Below, piece by piece: positions 25,601-39,100 of a stretch of 64,000 nucleotides of DNA. The stretch covers positions 1 to 64,000 of the forward strand of contig RCAB01000319.1 of the NCBI GenBank assembly GCA_003640385.1, given 5' to 3'. This stretch comes from Setaria digitata. Its lineage: Eukaryota > Nematoda > Chromadorea > Rhabditida > Setariidae. Position numbers and translations under genes: made by a program. The notes below the pieces were generated by a model. It had not been told where the DNA came from. It made no database searches and worked only from the letters and a program-made list of their open reading frames with translations. Position 1 is the stretch's first letter. Each line of letters begins with the position of its first letter.

Positions 25601-27253
25601 CAAAACCTTAAAAGTGGCAAGCTTATGCGATGGTATATTGGAGGAAACTTGCCTGTATTTTGAAGAATTCTGGTGGACAGTTTCGAAGTACATATTTTGC
25701 GGGGAATAGAGATGATTTACAAAGATGTCGTAAATCAGGATAATCATCGAAAGGTGCCCAACAGAGGGGATACTTGGAAGCACAGTTGATCCATTCGATA
25801 AGAACATAAAACCATCCCCAAAGATCATCGATTCGTCCCTTTAACAAAAAAACAAATAAAAAGCGAATTAAGTGTTGCTATCAGATCCTTGAATTTCAGT
25901 GAGCACCAATATGGAACATTCCTACTTACCTGGTCTCTGCCTAGTTCAGCGGACAAACTCGCCCATTCATCGGTACCACGCATACCGCATAAGCATCGTG
26001 GTTCCCTTACCTTACCTTCTTGATTTGTATAGAACCGTGCCAGTCCAAAATCATACAGGATCAGAATGTTATCATTATAAAGACCAACGTTTTCTGGTTT
26101 TATATCACGATGAACATAGCCCAGATAATGTAAGTCGTACACAGCCTGGTGATGTTAAATTCAGATTTGAATTTAAATTCGATTCAGATTTGTGTTAAAT
26201 TCGATTCAGATTTGTGAGCTTCAGTTCTCGAATCGTTTTATCGGTACCGAACAAAATGTTTTGGACTTTCTCCTTACGAGTATGCAAATTAATGTTATGA
26301 CATTTGATGAAATTAATGTGCAAAGCATAGTTGGGATCAATCTTGTTTTTTTTCCAATAAAAAGTATCAGTGTAGGACATGAAAATTTTTCGAAAAGATA
26401 CTTTAAGAAGTTGAAGACCAAATTCGGCCACTTTTGCAAGAAGTTCACTGCCTTGTAAAGCACCAATTATGCTGACAGGATTTCCTGGCAGGTACTCCAT
26501 CACGACGTAGCTTACCTGGACTTCAAGGTTTGTCATGGATGGGATTTTTCCCGTGGTTCATCCAGAACCCTTATCCACATGGCTTTGGTTGATTTCGTAC
26601 TTACTCATAACTTAATACCATACATTTTGTTTATCCATATTGACTGTATGACCGAAATCGATCCGTCTTGCCAAATGTCTTGTCCGATCTTCATTATTAC
26701 TTGGCTGCAAATAATATCATTGTTGAAATGAAATTTTCAGTAGCTCTAGACTATCAGCTGAATTAAATGGATATGGAAGACTGTTTCTTACAGAAGAAGA
26801 AGACCGAATAACCTTCATGATTCTTTCCAAAACGTCCCATTCCCAGTATATCGAACCGGATGTTGCCAGATTTACAGCTATCTTCATCACCGCCACTTTA
26901 TGTGTTTTTCTATGCTCAACCAGAACGACCATACCATTAGCACCTATTAAAGTAACAACCCTAGTAGATTCTTTTTTTCTTCCGTTTATAAATTTCATAC
27001 TCGAGCATTCAGATTCTGATTAAGCTCAGACTAATTCCTCAATTTCTTGAATATTTAACGCAATCGGTTTGCTCCCTTCAACTTTCCTATTTGCTAGCAG
27101 AAGTTACGTTCAATTTTTGTTATATTTCAGTTGACCTGCACCGATAACTTTTCCCACTTTCCAGTTGTCAACATGAGCACTTTGCTTGATAAAGGCGGCG
27201 AGTCGTCGAACTTCTGGGTTCTCGCTTATATTCTCACTTTCCACACTTTCCAT
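25551..27253 (-). CDS. Tau-tubulin kinase-like (CK1 superfamily) protein kinase
   Basis: Exons in coding order: 27253-27136, 26943-26813, 26704-26624, 26515-26402, 26145-25930, 25838-25653, and a provisional last exon 25586-25551; about 293 aa. All phases agree for exons 1-6. Seen in the sequence: glycine loop GAGANGMV (about 38-45), Lys in VAVMK (60), a helix-C Glu (74), hinge YVVMEYLPG, catalytic HRDIKPEN (160-167), DFG (180-182), and a CK1-type RGTDEWASL..ELGRDQGRIDDLW activation segment. These residues predict an active Ser/Thr kinase of the worm-expanded TTBK-like class. Intron 6 has a GC donor (CAG/GCAAGT). The kinase domain appears to stop early, after FFKIQ, where the assembly carries two N joints, so the true C-terminus may be missing. 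Upstream of 27,253 the frame is open but has no other ATG. Confidence 0.85.
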
Positions 27254-27652
27254 AAGACGGCATCTTAAAATTTCGCACTGGTCGCACTCGACTAGTCGAA
27301 TGACAAGAAGAGTATGTCACCCAAATTACGAAAGGCTCGCAAGAACACAACACATCGACTTATGATAACCTTTCATCCAACATGTTCCTGTGCCGTTGAC
27401 TGGTAGCGAAGAAATTGAGGAAATATAACAAATTTATATTTCACTGTTAAGCAATCAAAATTTGCATATAAAGAATTGACAATTTCTGGAATGAAATTAC
27501 AAAGATTTAGGCAGATCTCGAACAGGTGCCGCTTTTTATTGGAATATTACTATTGGATTTATGCAAAGTTTGTTGAATTTTTATTTGAAATATTTTAATT
27601 TTTCCGCAAATTGAAATAGATGAGAAAAGAGATATGAAAAAAAGCTCATTAT

Positions 27653-30600
27653 CTAAAACCGAGTGATCGTAGTTCGTAATGAGCGGTATTGCAACAACAA
27701 AGTAACCATTGATGGAAAAACAAATACTGCTATGGTAAAACTTGTGATTGTGATTAGCATTAGAAAAACGCTGATCTCATAAAATGCCTGTGTTGATGCA
27801 CCAATTAAAATTAGTCCGGAAAGGAATGAAGAAATAGCAGCCAGAAATACCGGAATACCAACGGCTGATGCCACTGTACTGAAACTTTGTCTTTAAAATT
27901 TTGGAAATAATCTCGCTGTCATCAAAAAAAAATTTCTGTAGATAAGTGATAAATAATGCATTTAATGAGAAGAGAAATGATGAACACACAATTATTTGTT
28001 AGAACAATTGCTGGTGGAGGTTAAATGTTTTCATTAACTGAACCGATAAAAAGTGGATAAAATGTTTCACACACTTCTGAATATTTCTTTTCAAAGGATT
28101 AAAGATTTTCAACTTCATATGGCATTCACATGCAGGACTAGCAATTAAGGAACGTAAATGTTAAAGATTACCTGTAATCATCGGTTCCATGAAATTGAAA
28201 ACCAACAGCGAAATGAAGACAATAGTCGAAACTCATACCGATTGTTAGTACAATTATCGTTGCTTCGACAACATTAACAGTCCATCCTTGAAAAAAAAAT
28301 TATGTGCATATTATATATATAATTATATATATAATCTATATGCACATTATATATATATATATAATGTATAATTATATATATATATAATATTTCCAAAGAC
28401 TATATCTGCAAAAAAAAGTTCCAAGAATTGAAATGAAGAACTTCTCAAATTTTTAAGGTGTAACTTTCTACTTTAAAAGATAAAATTAGCTATAACTTAC
28501 CAAGCCAAAGCACTGTAGCAATAGTTATTGTAACAACGGTAGCTATACAAATGATAGCCAAAATAGAAATTATCACATTAAAAGTGATAAAAACGATGAC
28601 AACCATACTAACCATCAATGAAATAAACACAGAAGTGGCAGTGCCATTCAGAATACGTTCTAATAAATCATATAATTTTGTTACTCGACGAGTTGTTAAA
28701 ACTAGAGGATGATTGAATTCTGAAATAGAGTTAAGCAACTGCAAGGATATAGCCACAAGTAAAGAAAATATTAAATGACTGGAAAAGTTTTCCTTACCTC
28801 ATTACAATGATTCTAAAATATCAATCCTAATTATTACAGATAACAAACGGGCATTTGTAACAATTGAAATGAAGCATTTTTTCACTTGAACAAAAATGAT
28901 GTCAACATATAACTCACGTGGGGTTTCAACTTTCCCGATCATATTTCTTACGTTATCAGTAAAGTCGAAAAATGGCTTCATTTCTTTGAAAATCGTCGAA
29001 AAATTGTATGTGGTACGAGCCAACACAAAGTACCCCAAGAAAATTCCATTTCTGTCGAAAATTGGCCCATCAGAACTTATCTGTTGTAAGTCATCAAATA
29101 CCGGAAGTGATGCTTGATGTCCATAAATGAGGAAACAACGCGACAGCATATCTCCAGGTATTGCTTCCAACTAGAAAATAATAATATAAATAAATAATGT
29201 TAATATTAATATAATAGATAATAACATATAGATTTTTGTGATGATACAGAATGATGGCTTTTATTTTCATGATAACTGGGCCGTGGAGAGGTTTCTTTCA
29301 GGCAAGAAGTAAAATGTCAAGAACCTTAACAAGTAAGATTATAATCAAAGCCAGCGTTTTTTTTTTTCATAGTAATTAAGAAATTTCTAGTAATTAACAG
29401 ACATGTGGTGTTCTAGACTGTTTTATATCCAACAGCTCGCAATTTCTGGAAGTTCCATTTGATTTTGTCCACTCAATGAAATCATCCAACCATAGTTTTG
29501 TATTTTCAGTCGGATTACTTTGATGTGTGATGTTTTTAAGCAATTCCTACATTACATTAAGCATTACATTAATGTGTTCCACTACACTTTCATACAAGTA
29601 TTGTAATTCAGTTTCTGTAATTACATTGATCTGTTTTTTTGGCAAAAAGTTTTAAATTTCAATGATTGTAAAACACGCATTGCTAATCTTATTAAGATAA
29701 CAGATTCAAATCGCTAACCAGTTTCCGTTTATAACTAACCTGAAAATCTAAGAGGTGATTGGCTAAAACATTAGAAAATCCAGCATCAACATTTAGTGAT
29801 CCTATATTGCTTGGAATTAGAGAGCTTCCACACCTGGAAAAACAAATATGTATCTTTTAAGTACAAAATTTGAATTTTTTTTTCCATTTTTAAAACAGTC
29901 AAATCTACTATTATCTCGGGAATGATGATCAGTCAACAACGATTTAAAATTGTTAACTTCTAGTCTCCTAGCAAGTTTTTTAGATAACTTTTCTCTGAGA
30001 TGTCCTAGATCTTTCCGTGTCGTATCCCATGCTGTGCTCGTGATTCTAATGTCAAAAGTTTTAAATTTTTCTGTAGCAGCAGAAATGCAAGTCACTAACT
30101 CTGTTGGTTTGATGCCCCAAACAGCAATAACATTTATTTTTGGTTCTTGACCGTTCGAGAAATCAAACAACGCTGCAGCATTATCATCAAACCATTCGTA
30201 TGGATGATTGGAGCGCAGAAACTGCAGGTAGCAGAAAAATTAGCTTCTATTTACCAAAAACAACTATCAAAACATCAATTACTAATTACCAAATTACCTG
30301 ATAAGATCACTAGTTATATTATCCACTGAAATTAATGTAAGAATGTGCATATATTACTTAACTATATTTCAAATCAAAAGTTTGGAAAGAAAAAGTAAGC
30401 CAATTAACCTGCATCGAATTTCTCTCCGGTAATCGAATCCCTGGTGTTTTGACAATTGCGTAAATTGATAAAATAAATGTCATCATTGATAATAATATCA
30501 GGGGCAGTCGAATGATATGTACAATTTGTGGAATTAATCTGCTGAATAGTGATTCGAAACTGTAAGCAGCAGCATTCCAGAATATTGAGACCCATGATTT

Positions 30601-33600
30601 GAATCCCGAAATAAAGGATCTCGACATGGTGAATGATTTAATCTCTGCATCACTCACAATAATTGCAGCAGGTAGTATGGTAATCATAAGTATGTAATTG
30701 ATAATCATCAGTGTACTGGCGTAAATACCAAAACATCTGGAACAGAAACAGCTACTTTCTCCTGACTTGCTTAAGTGCCATACTTGCTAACTCTCTGAGT
30801 GAGAATAGACAAAATTCTATATGGGAAGAGAACTAACCTAAGGACCATAATGTCAGAAACAAAATTAGCGAAGAATGCAACTGCAGTGGTTGCTGAGGTA
30901 ACGAACATTGCAACTGCTGCATGGGACAATGCATCACTCAGACCTGAAGTCACATTCCGACGGTGATATTCCATTAACTGAAATTTCGACTCCTTTTGGG
31001 CAACTGTTCTTAAACTGTTATCAGAGAAATTTTGCAAAGTAAAAGGTTCACACTCAAATAGATTATTATTATCATCATTGATCATTATCATCACCATTGC
31101 CCCTGCCACTCACCTGTTATAATATGTCATTGATTATTATTATTACTACTATTATTATTACTATTGTTATTACTGCTATTATTAGTAATTATTAGTATGT
31201 AAAGTATCAATGTGGATGGATATACGAATAATGCAATTAGGAAATGACCTCATCTTTATCAGAACTACTATCCTTTGTACTGTTTAAATCGCAGTTTAAT
31301 AATACTGGTGACCACTTTTTGCAAGCGTCCTGAAATGGAAAATAATAAATACAAATATTTGAGGTTTATGAAAGTATGTTGACGGTATAAATTGTTAAGA
31401 AGTCCATAAAATTTGGTTCAAATGGTACAATTAATTATTTCATTATGAATGTAACATATGTTCACAGATTTTGGTTGTCAGAAGCAAGGAATAGCTGGAT
31501 TAATTTGATTTGTAATTTTATTAGATTTCTGAAGTCAGTGACATGTTGCTGACTGTTTATAAATCGAAATCAGAAAAAAAGTTTTTAAGTTCACACCTCT
31601 TTGTGCTTCCGATATTGGTACATAAAAAGAAAGGCATCGTCGGCGCCAACAGCAACAACAAGTACCATTGCAAGTAAATTTAAAAATGGGAAAAATTTCA
31701 CTCCAAAAATTACCTGAAATTCTTCCAAAAAAGTTTTCTAGTTGATAAATTATTTATTGAAGTAAAGTTAATTTCAGTACTAGTTTTTATTTGCAATAAT
31801 GATAATATCATGAGTGGGTGTCCAGCCTGGCTAATCAGAAAAGATTATTTCGATCATGACATGATAGACTATCAGAAAAGGGATTTTAATTTGACTGACC
31901 TAATGAACAGTAAGTGAAAAAGGATGTTTTTATTTTGCAAATTGTTAGTTTCATTCTGTTGATTTTGTAACTACTAACTTCATGGGGTGCTGATCTTTTG
32001 AAGTTAGATCTTTCAGTTATGTGCCAAATTAAATGAATCAGTTCGGCAATAACTATCTGCTTTTTAACTTTTTGTCTTTTTTTAGTTCTTTCAATATTTT
32101 CGGAAATTGTTAAAATATTAATGGATAACAATCCTCTGATAAGTTTACCGAAGTGTTTTAGAAAAAGAAAAGCTATAAAACGATTTATTTTTGTTTTAAT
32201 TCATCGATTTGACTAAGTGAAATTGGTTGAGACTGTCTTCGCCATCGCCTAATTGTGTCAATTTTACGACGAAATGTGGAAGTTGACAGTGATGCATAAG
32301 ATTTTTCTTGTGGACTAAAGAGGAAATGGATTCCAAAAAGGCTATTTCAGTTATTTTTTTTTCTGGGTCCACTATTGCCACTTAAGGTAAAAATCTTTAA
32401 GTCATTGTTTTCTTCCATTACAATGATGCTAGCAATCAAGAAAAAGAAGAGTGAATGTACTGTAAATTAATAAGACAGAATTGTTAACAAACCGTATAAA
32501 CGAAGAAAGCAACGCCAATTGATAATAGTAAACTGGCACTGATGCAGAAGGTGAAGAAAAGACTATCGGTATACAGTAGTATAATGAGTATAACTAGAAT
32601 AACTGCAATTACACCAAGTCGAACATCACCTTGGAGTTCTTGCACAAATAATCCAGCCTTGACCCCGAACTGAGCTCCCATTAACTTCAAGTCATCGCCT
32701 TTGTAAACTTCTTGCAGTTTTTCAAGCAAGCTTGAATAGAAAGCAAGATCTGAGTAACCATCACTGGACTGCAGAATCTATAAATTACATGCAGATCTCA
32801 ACAGAGCAACTCAAACAACAAAATATTGTAATGTAATTGTTCTGTATTTTGAATATAAGTCATAAGTAATATTTTGAATATAGTTTTTAGTAGTCTCTAG
32901 TTTTTGGTAGACTGAGCGACTTCAGAACAATCCAGAAATTCCATGAACATAATTACAAAATAAAGATGAAGCTGGATAATTGGCATTGTGACAAGGAGTG
33001 TGTCTTCCCAAATTGCATTACATTCATTCATATCATAGAAGGTAATTGACATGGAAATCACGAAGAATGAGCAATTACCGGTAAAATTACGGAGAAATAG
33101 AATGGTTGTTCAGCATCTACGGGACTTTCAATTTTCTGAAATATCATATTGGAGAGCTGCTTAGCAATAGGTACTTGACACTGAACTGGTGGATCAGGCG
33201 ACGGTTCAATACATGTCAACACAAGTGATTTGAACATATTAATACTGAAATTATTTTGTAATGTAGAAGGATTGTTTCTAAGAATTAAATTCATTCGGAA
33301 GCAATCAGCGTTGATTGATCAGGTAATGAAGGCGGAGATGATACGGCCTATAATATGGTAGTCTATATTATTCGTTAAAAGTGATTTTATCACTGATAAA
33401 GTAAAGGACTGCATTACTTTCATAAGTAACTTACTAATCAAGATTAAGTAAAGAGCATGAATTTGATGGTGTATCCATGTCTAGACACATTGTGTAATAA
33501 GGAAGATTAAAGGAAAACGGTAAACGTTTTAGACTTGTTCCATTTAAACCATTTAAACTGATTTCATCATCAACAATCGAATCGATGGCACATAATCGCT

Positions 33601-34910
33601 CCATTGTACCCTTACTGAACAACTACAAATAAGAAAGAGAGTGTTAAAGACGCCAGGAATATTCCGGATAAAAAACTTCTCAAGCAATATAATAATCCGG
33701 AAAAGTATCCTCGGTTTGCTGCTTTCATGATGCGCAGGAGAAATATTACAAATATGCATGATTAGAACATTTCATTTCCTCCTAATCAGTAAAATTTAAA
33801 TGATTTCAAATTTTACTGTTTGGATCAATAAAGCACTATCTCCGGAATTCAAAAACTGTATTGGAAATTATAAAAGAGAATTATATTTACATTATTGAAG
33901 GATGATGCTTTGAAGATTAGTTTCGACATAAATAGTATTGTTTCATATGGAATTACTGTGCCAAGGACAAAATATTGCTGACATGCACCAGGTGCCAATT
34001 CCAGTTCTGCTTCGCTATTCCAGATATTATTATTTTCGGTAAACTGATTGTCTCTGTAATTTTGTTAAATGAATTCTACAAGATACTATTTGTTTATGAA
34101 ATTTCCAAGTTCCAAAAAAAAAGAGGAAATGAATTCTAGAAAATATGACATCACTGAATCCCGAGACAAGAATTGTTTTAAAGCAATTTAATCTAATTTG
34201 CCAACCCTTGTAGCGTTTCATTGTGGATTATTTCGCGTTTATTTCTTGATTTGATATGATCATTTCCAGCAGCTATATCGAATAAATTATCTAATGCTAG
34301 TCGCTGGTTTGATAAAAAAGTACCACGAGTTTCAAAACCCTAAAATATAAATGGATTACTGCCATGACCATTGCATCTAAATATATTTTAAAAACTTATG
34401 TCTAATTAAATGAAATAGAGATGAAAAGGCATACAGATTGCATCTGTAACTTCCAACTTCCAAAAAAAAAAAAAAAAAAAAAAANGGATACAGATTGCAT
34501 CTGTAACTTCCAACTTCCAAAAAAAAAAAAAAAAAAACGAGTAAACAAAAATCTGAGTCTAATGCTTAGGCTTATCTAATGCTATTCATACCTTTAACAG
34601 AATGTTTATAATAAAATTTTACAAAAGTTCGAAATTAGTGTGATGTTTAAGAAACAAAATGAAAAAGCTCACAATGACTGGGTTGAATGTAAAAGTATCG
34701 TAGTAAAATAATATAGAATAAGCCGACAAACACAATGAAACCAACATTATGAAGGCAATAACATATGAGGAATATTTAAGTAGAAAGTTTACATAGCTGA
34801 AAGAATTTCAAATAAATTACTTGATGAAGTCAATTAAAAAACTTTACATTTTGGTGATATAAAATATAAAAATAATTCTTGCTAAAAAACCTATTTCAAT
34901 ATTACCTCAT
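27653..34910 (-). CDS. Dispatched/CHE-14 family transmembrane transporter (RND, sterol-sensing domain)
   Basis: Eighteen exons join in frame to 992 aa: 34910-34906, 34796-34673, 34339-34206, 34053-33891, 33622-33435, 33244-33079, 32777-32493, 31713-31597, 31329-31249, 31052-30838, 30736-30409, 30221-30100, 29833-29740, 29546-29403, 29170-28918, 28719-28501, 28286-28172, 27878-27653. Exon 1 contributes only ATGAG behind a TTTCAG acceptor. After TM1 comes GFETRGT, a Dispatched-family signature. A sterol-sensing-like bundle follows, with GADD in TM4 (exon 8) and, in the second half, an Asp in GMSFDY (exon 17); these are the acidic residues used by RND pumps for ion coupling. C. elegans members (CHE-14, PTD-2) act in apical secretion and cuticle formation; Dispatched releases Hedgehog in other animals. 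I cannot tell which paralogue this is. Exon 10 uses an odd acceptor (ATTTGAG). AATAAA lies about 115 nt after the stop. Confidence 0.9.
28303..28390. repeat. AT-rich palindrome in a Dispatched intron
   Basis: TGTGCATA (28,303-28,310) and TATGCACA (28,339-28,346) flank a near-perfect (TA)n palindrome; a second TA-rich inverted block continues to about 28,390. It lies in the intron between exons 16 and 17 and could form a cruciform, or a hairpin in the pre-mRNA. It contains no coding sequence. Confidence 0.75.
31050..31200. repeat. ATT/ATC triplet-rich intron tract
   Basis: Imperfect ATT and ATC triplets fill the intron between Dispatched exons 9 and 10. They produce a spurious Met/Asp/Asn-rich frame extending exon 10 upstream; that reading breaks phase with exon 9, so the shorter exon 10 is preferred. 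Confidence 0.6.
34433..34540. other. Duplicated poly-A block around a single N
   Basis: The sequence ATACAGATTGCATCTGTAAC followed by two ACTTCC-type units and poly-A occurs on both sides of an N at 34,485. This is most simply an unmerged contig overlap at a homopolymer. It falls in the intron between Dispatched exons 2 and 3 and does not touch coding sequence. Confidence 0.8.
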
Positions 34911-36071
34911 GAACTGAAATGAGTGAAGCTAGATAAATTCGAAAAGAAAGTACTGGAATGACTATTCTGTCTAGTAGTCTACTGATAGTGTGATACATCT
35001 GTTCACATTGATAGGTAAATGTCATAGGAGAAAAGACTGTATTTCCAGGTTTCACTCCCGGTACTTCATAAATATGCTTGAAATTGACGGTGATGGAAAT
35101 TAATTACCTGTCCCGTGTGCGTGCAGTGATAGTTTCTAATTTGGGGGAAAAGTTTTTCCATTTCATCATTTAATCAAACTTTTTTTCCAGACAACATGAA
35201 ATAAAAAGTATTAAAAGAACTGCATGGATTATAGAAGATCGCATGATTCAATTTCAAAATTCAGACCATTTATTCCAGAAAAAGTAGACGAATTTGAGTA
35301 ATTTCAGTTCAAAAAATTAACAAAATATGACATAATTCTCTCAAAACTTGTACATTATTGACTTATTGTGAACCACTGATAGTATGAAGATTGCGAAGGT
35401 ATATTAGTTAGCCAGGTGACGTGTGGCTATTAATTGTTGACAGATGCGAAAGGCAAATGTATATACACTTGGCTATACACTTGGCCAGGTTATAAAAGTA
35501 AATGTAACAGTTGAAATGAACGAATCACACTGCTTTCAGATTATTTGCAACAAGAAACAAGAATAGAGCAAAATGACAACAATTCAAAGGGAAATTCAAA
35601 TGGATAGCATTTTTATGGATGTTTGTAGTTCACACACACCTTTTTCCTTTTCCTTCTTCATCCATTTTCATCTTCATTCCTTATGTTGTATATTATTTAT
35701 GGTTTGCCTTTTATTGCAATCAAAATTTTACGGCTACCATTCTATTATTTCCTTTTTTTAACCAAACATGATTGAAGGAGGATATATTTCAATTATTGGT
35801 TGCAATAATTAATGATCACATTGCTGATATGCTGGTATTTCGTAATAATTACTGGTGATAATAATTTGCAATAATTATCAGTGAAGGAAATTAAAAGAGC
35901 GATTAGTTGTGGCAAATGCAACATAAATGTGAGCTGTTGCTGAAGATGACTTTTATAACAATTATGATAAAAGGATTTAGATAACGTCTTTTATAACAAT
36001 ATATTCTATTTCACTATCATATTATCACTAAATTTAATAACAAATTGGCAAATTTGCTGTGTTACACTTGT
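34911..36071. other. Intergenic, upstream of the Dispatched gene
   Basis: No coding exon was found. A TTTCAG acceptor on the minus strand ends at 34,914, three bases before the Dispatched ATG, and probably serves as a trans-splice site. A TATAAAAG string occurs near 35,493. Confidence 0.5.
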
Positions 36072-36143
36072 GGGGGTTTAGCTCAGTGGTAGAGCGCTCG
36101 CTTTGCATGCGAGAGGGCGGGGGTTCGATCCCCCCAACCTCCA
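36072..36143 (+). tRNA. tRNA-Ala (anticodon UGC)
   Basis: 72 nt that fold into a full cloverleaf. The acceptor stem GGGGGTT/AACCTCC includes the G3-U70 wobble that identifies alanine tRNAs. D-arm GCTC/GAGC, anticodon stem CTCGC/GCGAG with loop TTTGCAT (anticodon TGC), T-arm GGGGG/CCCCC with TTCGATC, discriminator A. Internal A-box (TAGCTCAGTGGTA) and B-box (GGTTCGATCC) promoters are intact. There is no intron. No T-run of four or more follows closely; the first is about 40 nt downstream. Confidence 0.97.
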
Positions 36144-39100
36144 AGAGGTTACTGTTTGGCAAACTTCGGAAAAGAGTACTGGTTTTCAAGAAAAAACGTT
36201 GCAATTACTTCCCCTTTCCCTTCCCTGTTTTCACTTCTATTAATCAGCTTTTTCATTCCCTGCTAAGAAGTACTGGACTGTTTTTAAGCATTCCGAAGGA
36301 ATGTGAATCTTATCTAGCAGCCTGAAATTACTTTGGACTGACAGAAGGAGTAGTTTGCAGTTTGCTACCACTTTACCTCATCAAAATGAAGAAAGAAACT
36401 TAAGTTAAATTAGACAGTTTTCTTCTACTCCAAAAATGCATCCCTAAATAAGCATTCTTGATAGACAATTATAGAGAAATTGGTATAGGCCAATGTGCCA
36501 TTATTGGCTATCAAGCGAGAGCAATTTATAAAATCGATCGCCGAGAATGGAGAAATAAAAAGACTCTCCTATTCGAAGGCTAAATGCTAGAAGCCAAATT
36601 TTGCTTGAACTAAGGTTAATTTTGAGTTGACCTTCTAAAGATCTGAAGAGTTCCAGGATGACCTGAACCGAAGAAGTGCTGTTGGAGCACTCCAATAAGA
36701 GACACTTTTCATATACTACCGGGAAAGGAAACGGGAAATGATGAAGACACAGAGCTACGAAGAGAAACTGAACAGTTAAGTGCTACTGTTCTCACAATTT
36801 CTCATATTTCATCAAAATCGATCAGCAGCAGTTCTGATACTTCTTATTTATCGCTAGTGCTGCAGTCAGTTAATCATTCAAAAGATTTTAGCAATGTTGA
36901 TGATCCTTGATGGATATTATCGATGAGTCTAAAATTTAATCAAATTAATTGAGCAGAGATCATCGTCTAATGTTGGATGGAACAGCGAACGGGTAGATGC
37001 ATTTAAGAAAATGTTTGCAAATGACAAGTTCACATAATTTATGCTGCTAAAAGAGTGATGAAATTTTTGAACTGACAAGAACAGAAGTGATGGCACAATG
37101 AAATTATTTGTGAATTCATGGAAATTTTTTTCTGAATTTGTAGGAAAGTTTCATTTTCTGAATTCATGGAAATCTCATCAATTTATTCCTGAAAAAGTAC
37201 ATTGCAAATTAATTAATGATGATTTTTTCTGTTCTCCTATCTTCTCCTTCCTATTTCTTACTTCCTTTCCTTCTCGCTACTCTATGGCTTTTATCCATCA
37301 CTTACTTAAATGAAAACTAAAAAAAAGAGAGAGAAAGAAACTATGATTCATGAAATTGAGCCAAAACGAACTAATAAGTAAACAAATGTATCAGGAAATA
37401 GCTGACAAGAAAGATAAAACTTATGTGTATCATTTTTCATGCAGGGAAAAGTTGTAGAGTGACAGCCTATTGTGTTTAGGAAGTTATAGTTTAATTTACG
37501 CTTAATTTTGCGGCTAGGTTTTGAGTTTTTCTTCAAGTACCGCTGTTATTACAATAATTTCAAGATATGATAACATACATATCAGAATGGATTTAAAAAA
37601 GTGGTAATTAGATTGAAGAGTGGTGTACTCTGTTAATTTTAATTTCAATTTTTTTTTTTGGAAAAATTCTTGAATATAAGAATAAAAAGCAAACAAAATG
37701 GACAGAAGAGAGAAGGTAGAGGCTTCTTCCAAACTTGTTGAGGACACATTCACAAATAAAATGATTATGAGTTCGTTCTATAACACATATTGGTTCAGTC
37801 AGTATGTGGGTGTGTATGTGTTTTCTACAAGATGCCATAGACTGGTCTTGATATGAACACTTCTGAGGTCACTCGGATGATCCCCGTCACCTCACCTTTT
37901 GCTTCTTCTCTGACACATCGGTAGAGTGTTTCTATCGATAAACAGGGATGGAAAGAAATAGACGTCAATAAGGTTAATGAAAAAACTAATGAAGTTCTTG
38001 TGACCTCCGACCTCTGATCGTAAAATTATATGACCGAAAGGACTTATACAAATTTGTCATTCGATATTCGAAGTAGAAATTTATACGCAAGATTTTTGAG
38101 CATGTTCATATAGTACATCTAATACGTTCAGTTCACGGGAAACTTTATATCAGGCATCAATATCAAATTATTCAACTCAATTACCATCTATCGCTAATCA
38201 TAAAAGCAATTAATAAGTAATCAAAAATATTCGATTGGTTCCAAACAACTAATTAAATCCAGAACATAATAAATTCATGCATACATTTTGTAACGTACTT
38301 TCAAAAAATTTTTCATTGAGAAAAAAGCCACATAAATCATTTCAGTGGTTTCTTCTTTTTTTTCTCAACTTTACATACCAGTGTATGGGAAGTACTTTCG
38401 TAGAGCACTACTTCATCGACAAAATAGTAAAATTTTTGTAACAAAAGAAGTTATCATTATCAATAAATCAACCCTAATCTTTTAAAGATGTGTAAAATGT
38501 GTTCGTTCCATTCTACTTGAATCCAAGCTCACTTTTGAAGGTTTATGATATTCGAACTAATTGTTCACTTTTCTCTAAAATATTGAATTAAAGAAGTAAA
38601 TGTAGTGATCAAGGAAAAGAAGTTATATTTAATTTTGGTACTAGTCGTAGAGCAACTATGCAAGCATATAAATAGATGAGATCTATATTTAAATATTTTT
38701 AATTTATTGCAAATGTGAGAGACAACTTTTTCCTTTAAATTCATCTGGCAATAAAATTTGAATCTTCAATAACATGAGAAAAATGCTCAACGGGAAAACT
38801 TTCAAATTAAATCACCAGTGGACAATCGCCAATGTAGCCAGTGACACCAACAGAAGCAAGTAAGAAGAAAGTAAAGAAAACAAGAATTTTTGTTTACTCT
38901 TTTCTTTTCTCGTTTGTCCCACCTACCCAACAACTTCCAGGTAACTTCAGTTAAGTTTCCCGTGTTCAATAACTTTCTGACTAGGATATAATGTGATTGG
39001 TCAACGAGGTAATCCCTAATATCTCGCTTCTCAAACACTAAATAAACGGAAGAGATGCGCTATTCAACTAAAATCACAATTAATGGGTAAAAGTCAGCAA

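Noticed and set aside
29817..30100. Coding continuation of Dispatched exon 12 past 30,100
   Set aside because: The frame stays open, but splicing at GA/GTTAGT to 29,833 gives the right phase and family-like spacing after VWGIKP.
33245..33360. Extension of Dispatched exon 6 upstream
   Set aside because: All three frames meet stops or break phase; the TTTCAG acceptor before 33,244 joins exon 5 in frame.
36480..36700. 64-aa minus-strand frame with a protein-like composition
   Set aside because: No domain, no splice partners and no conserved retroelement motif recognised.
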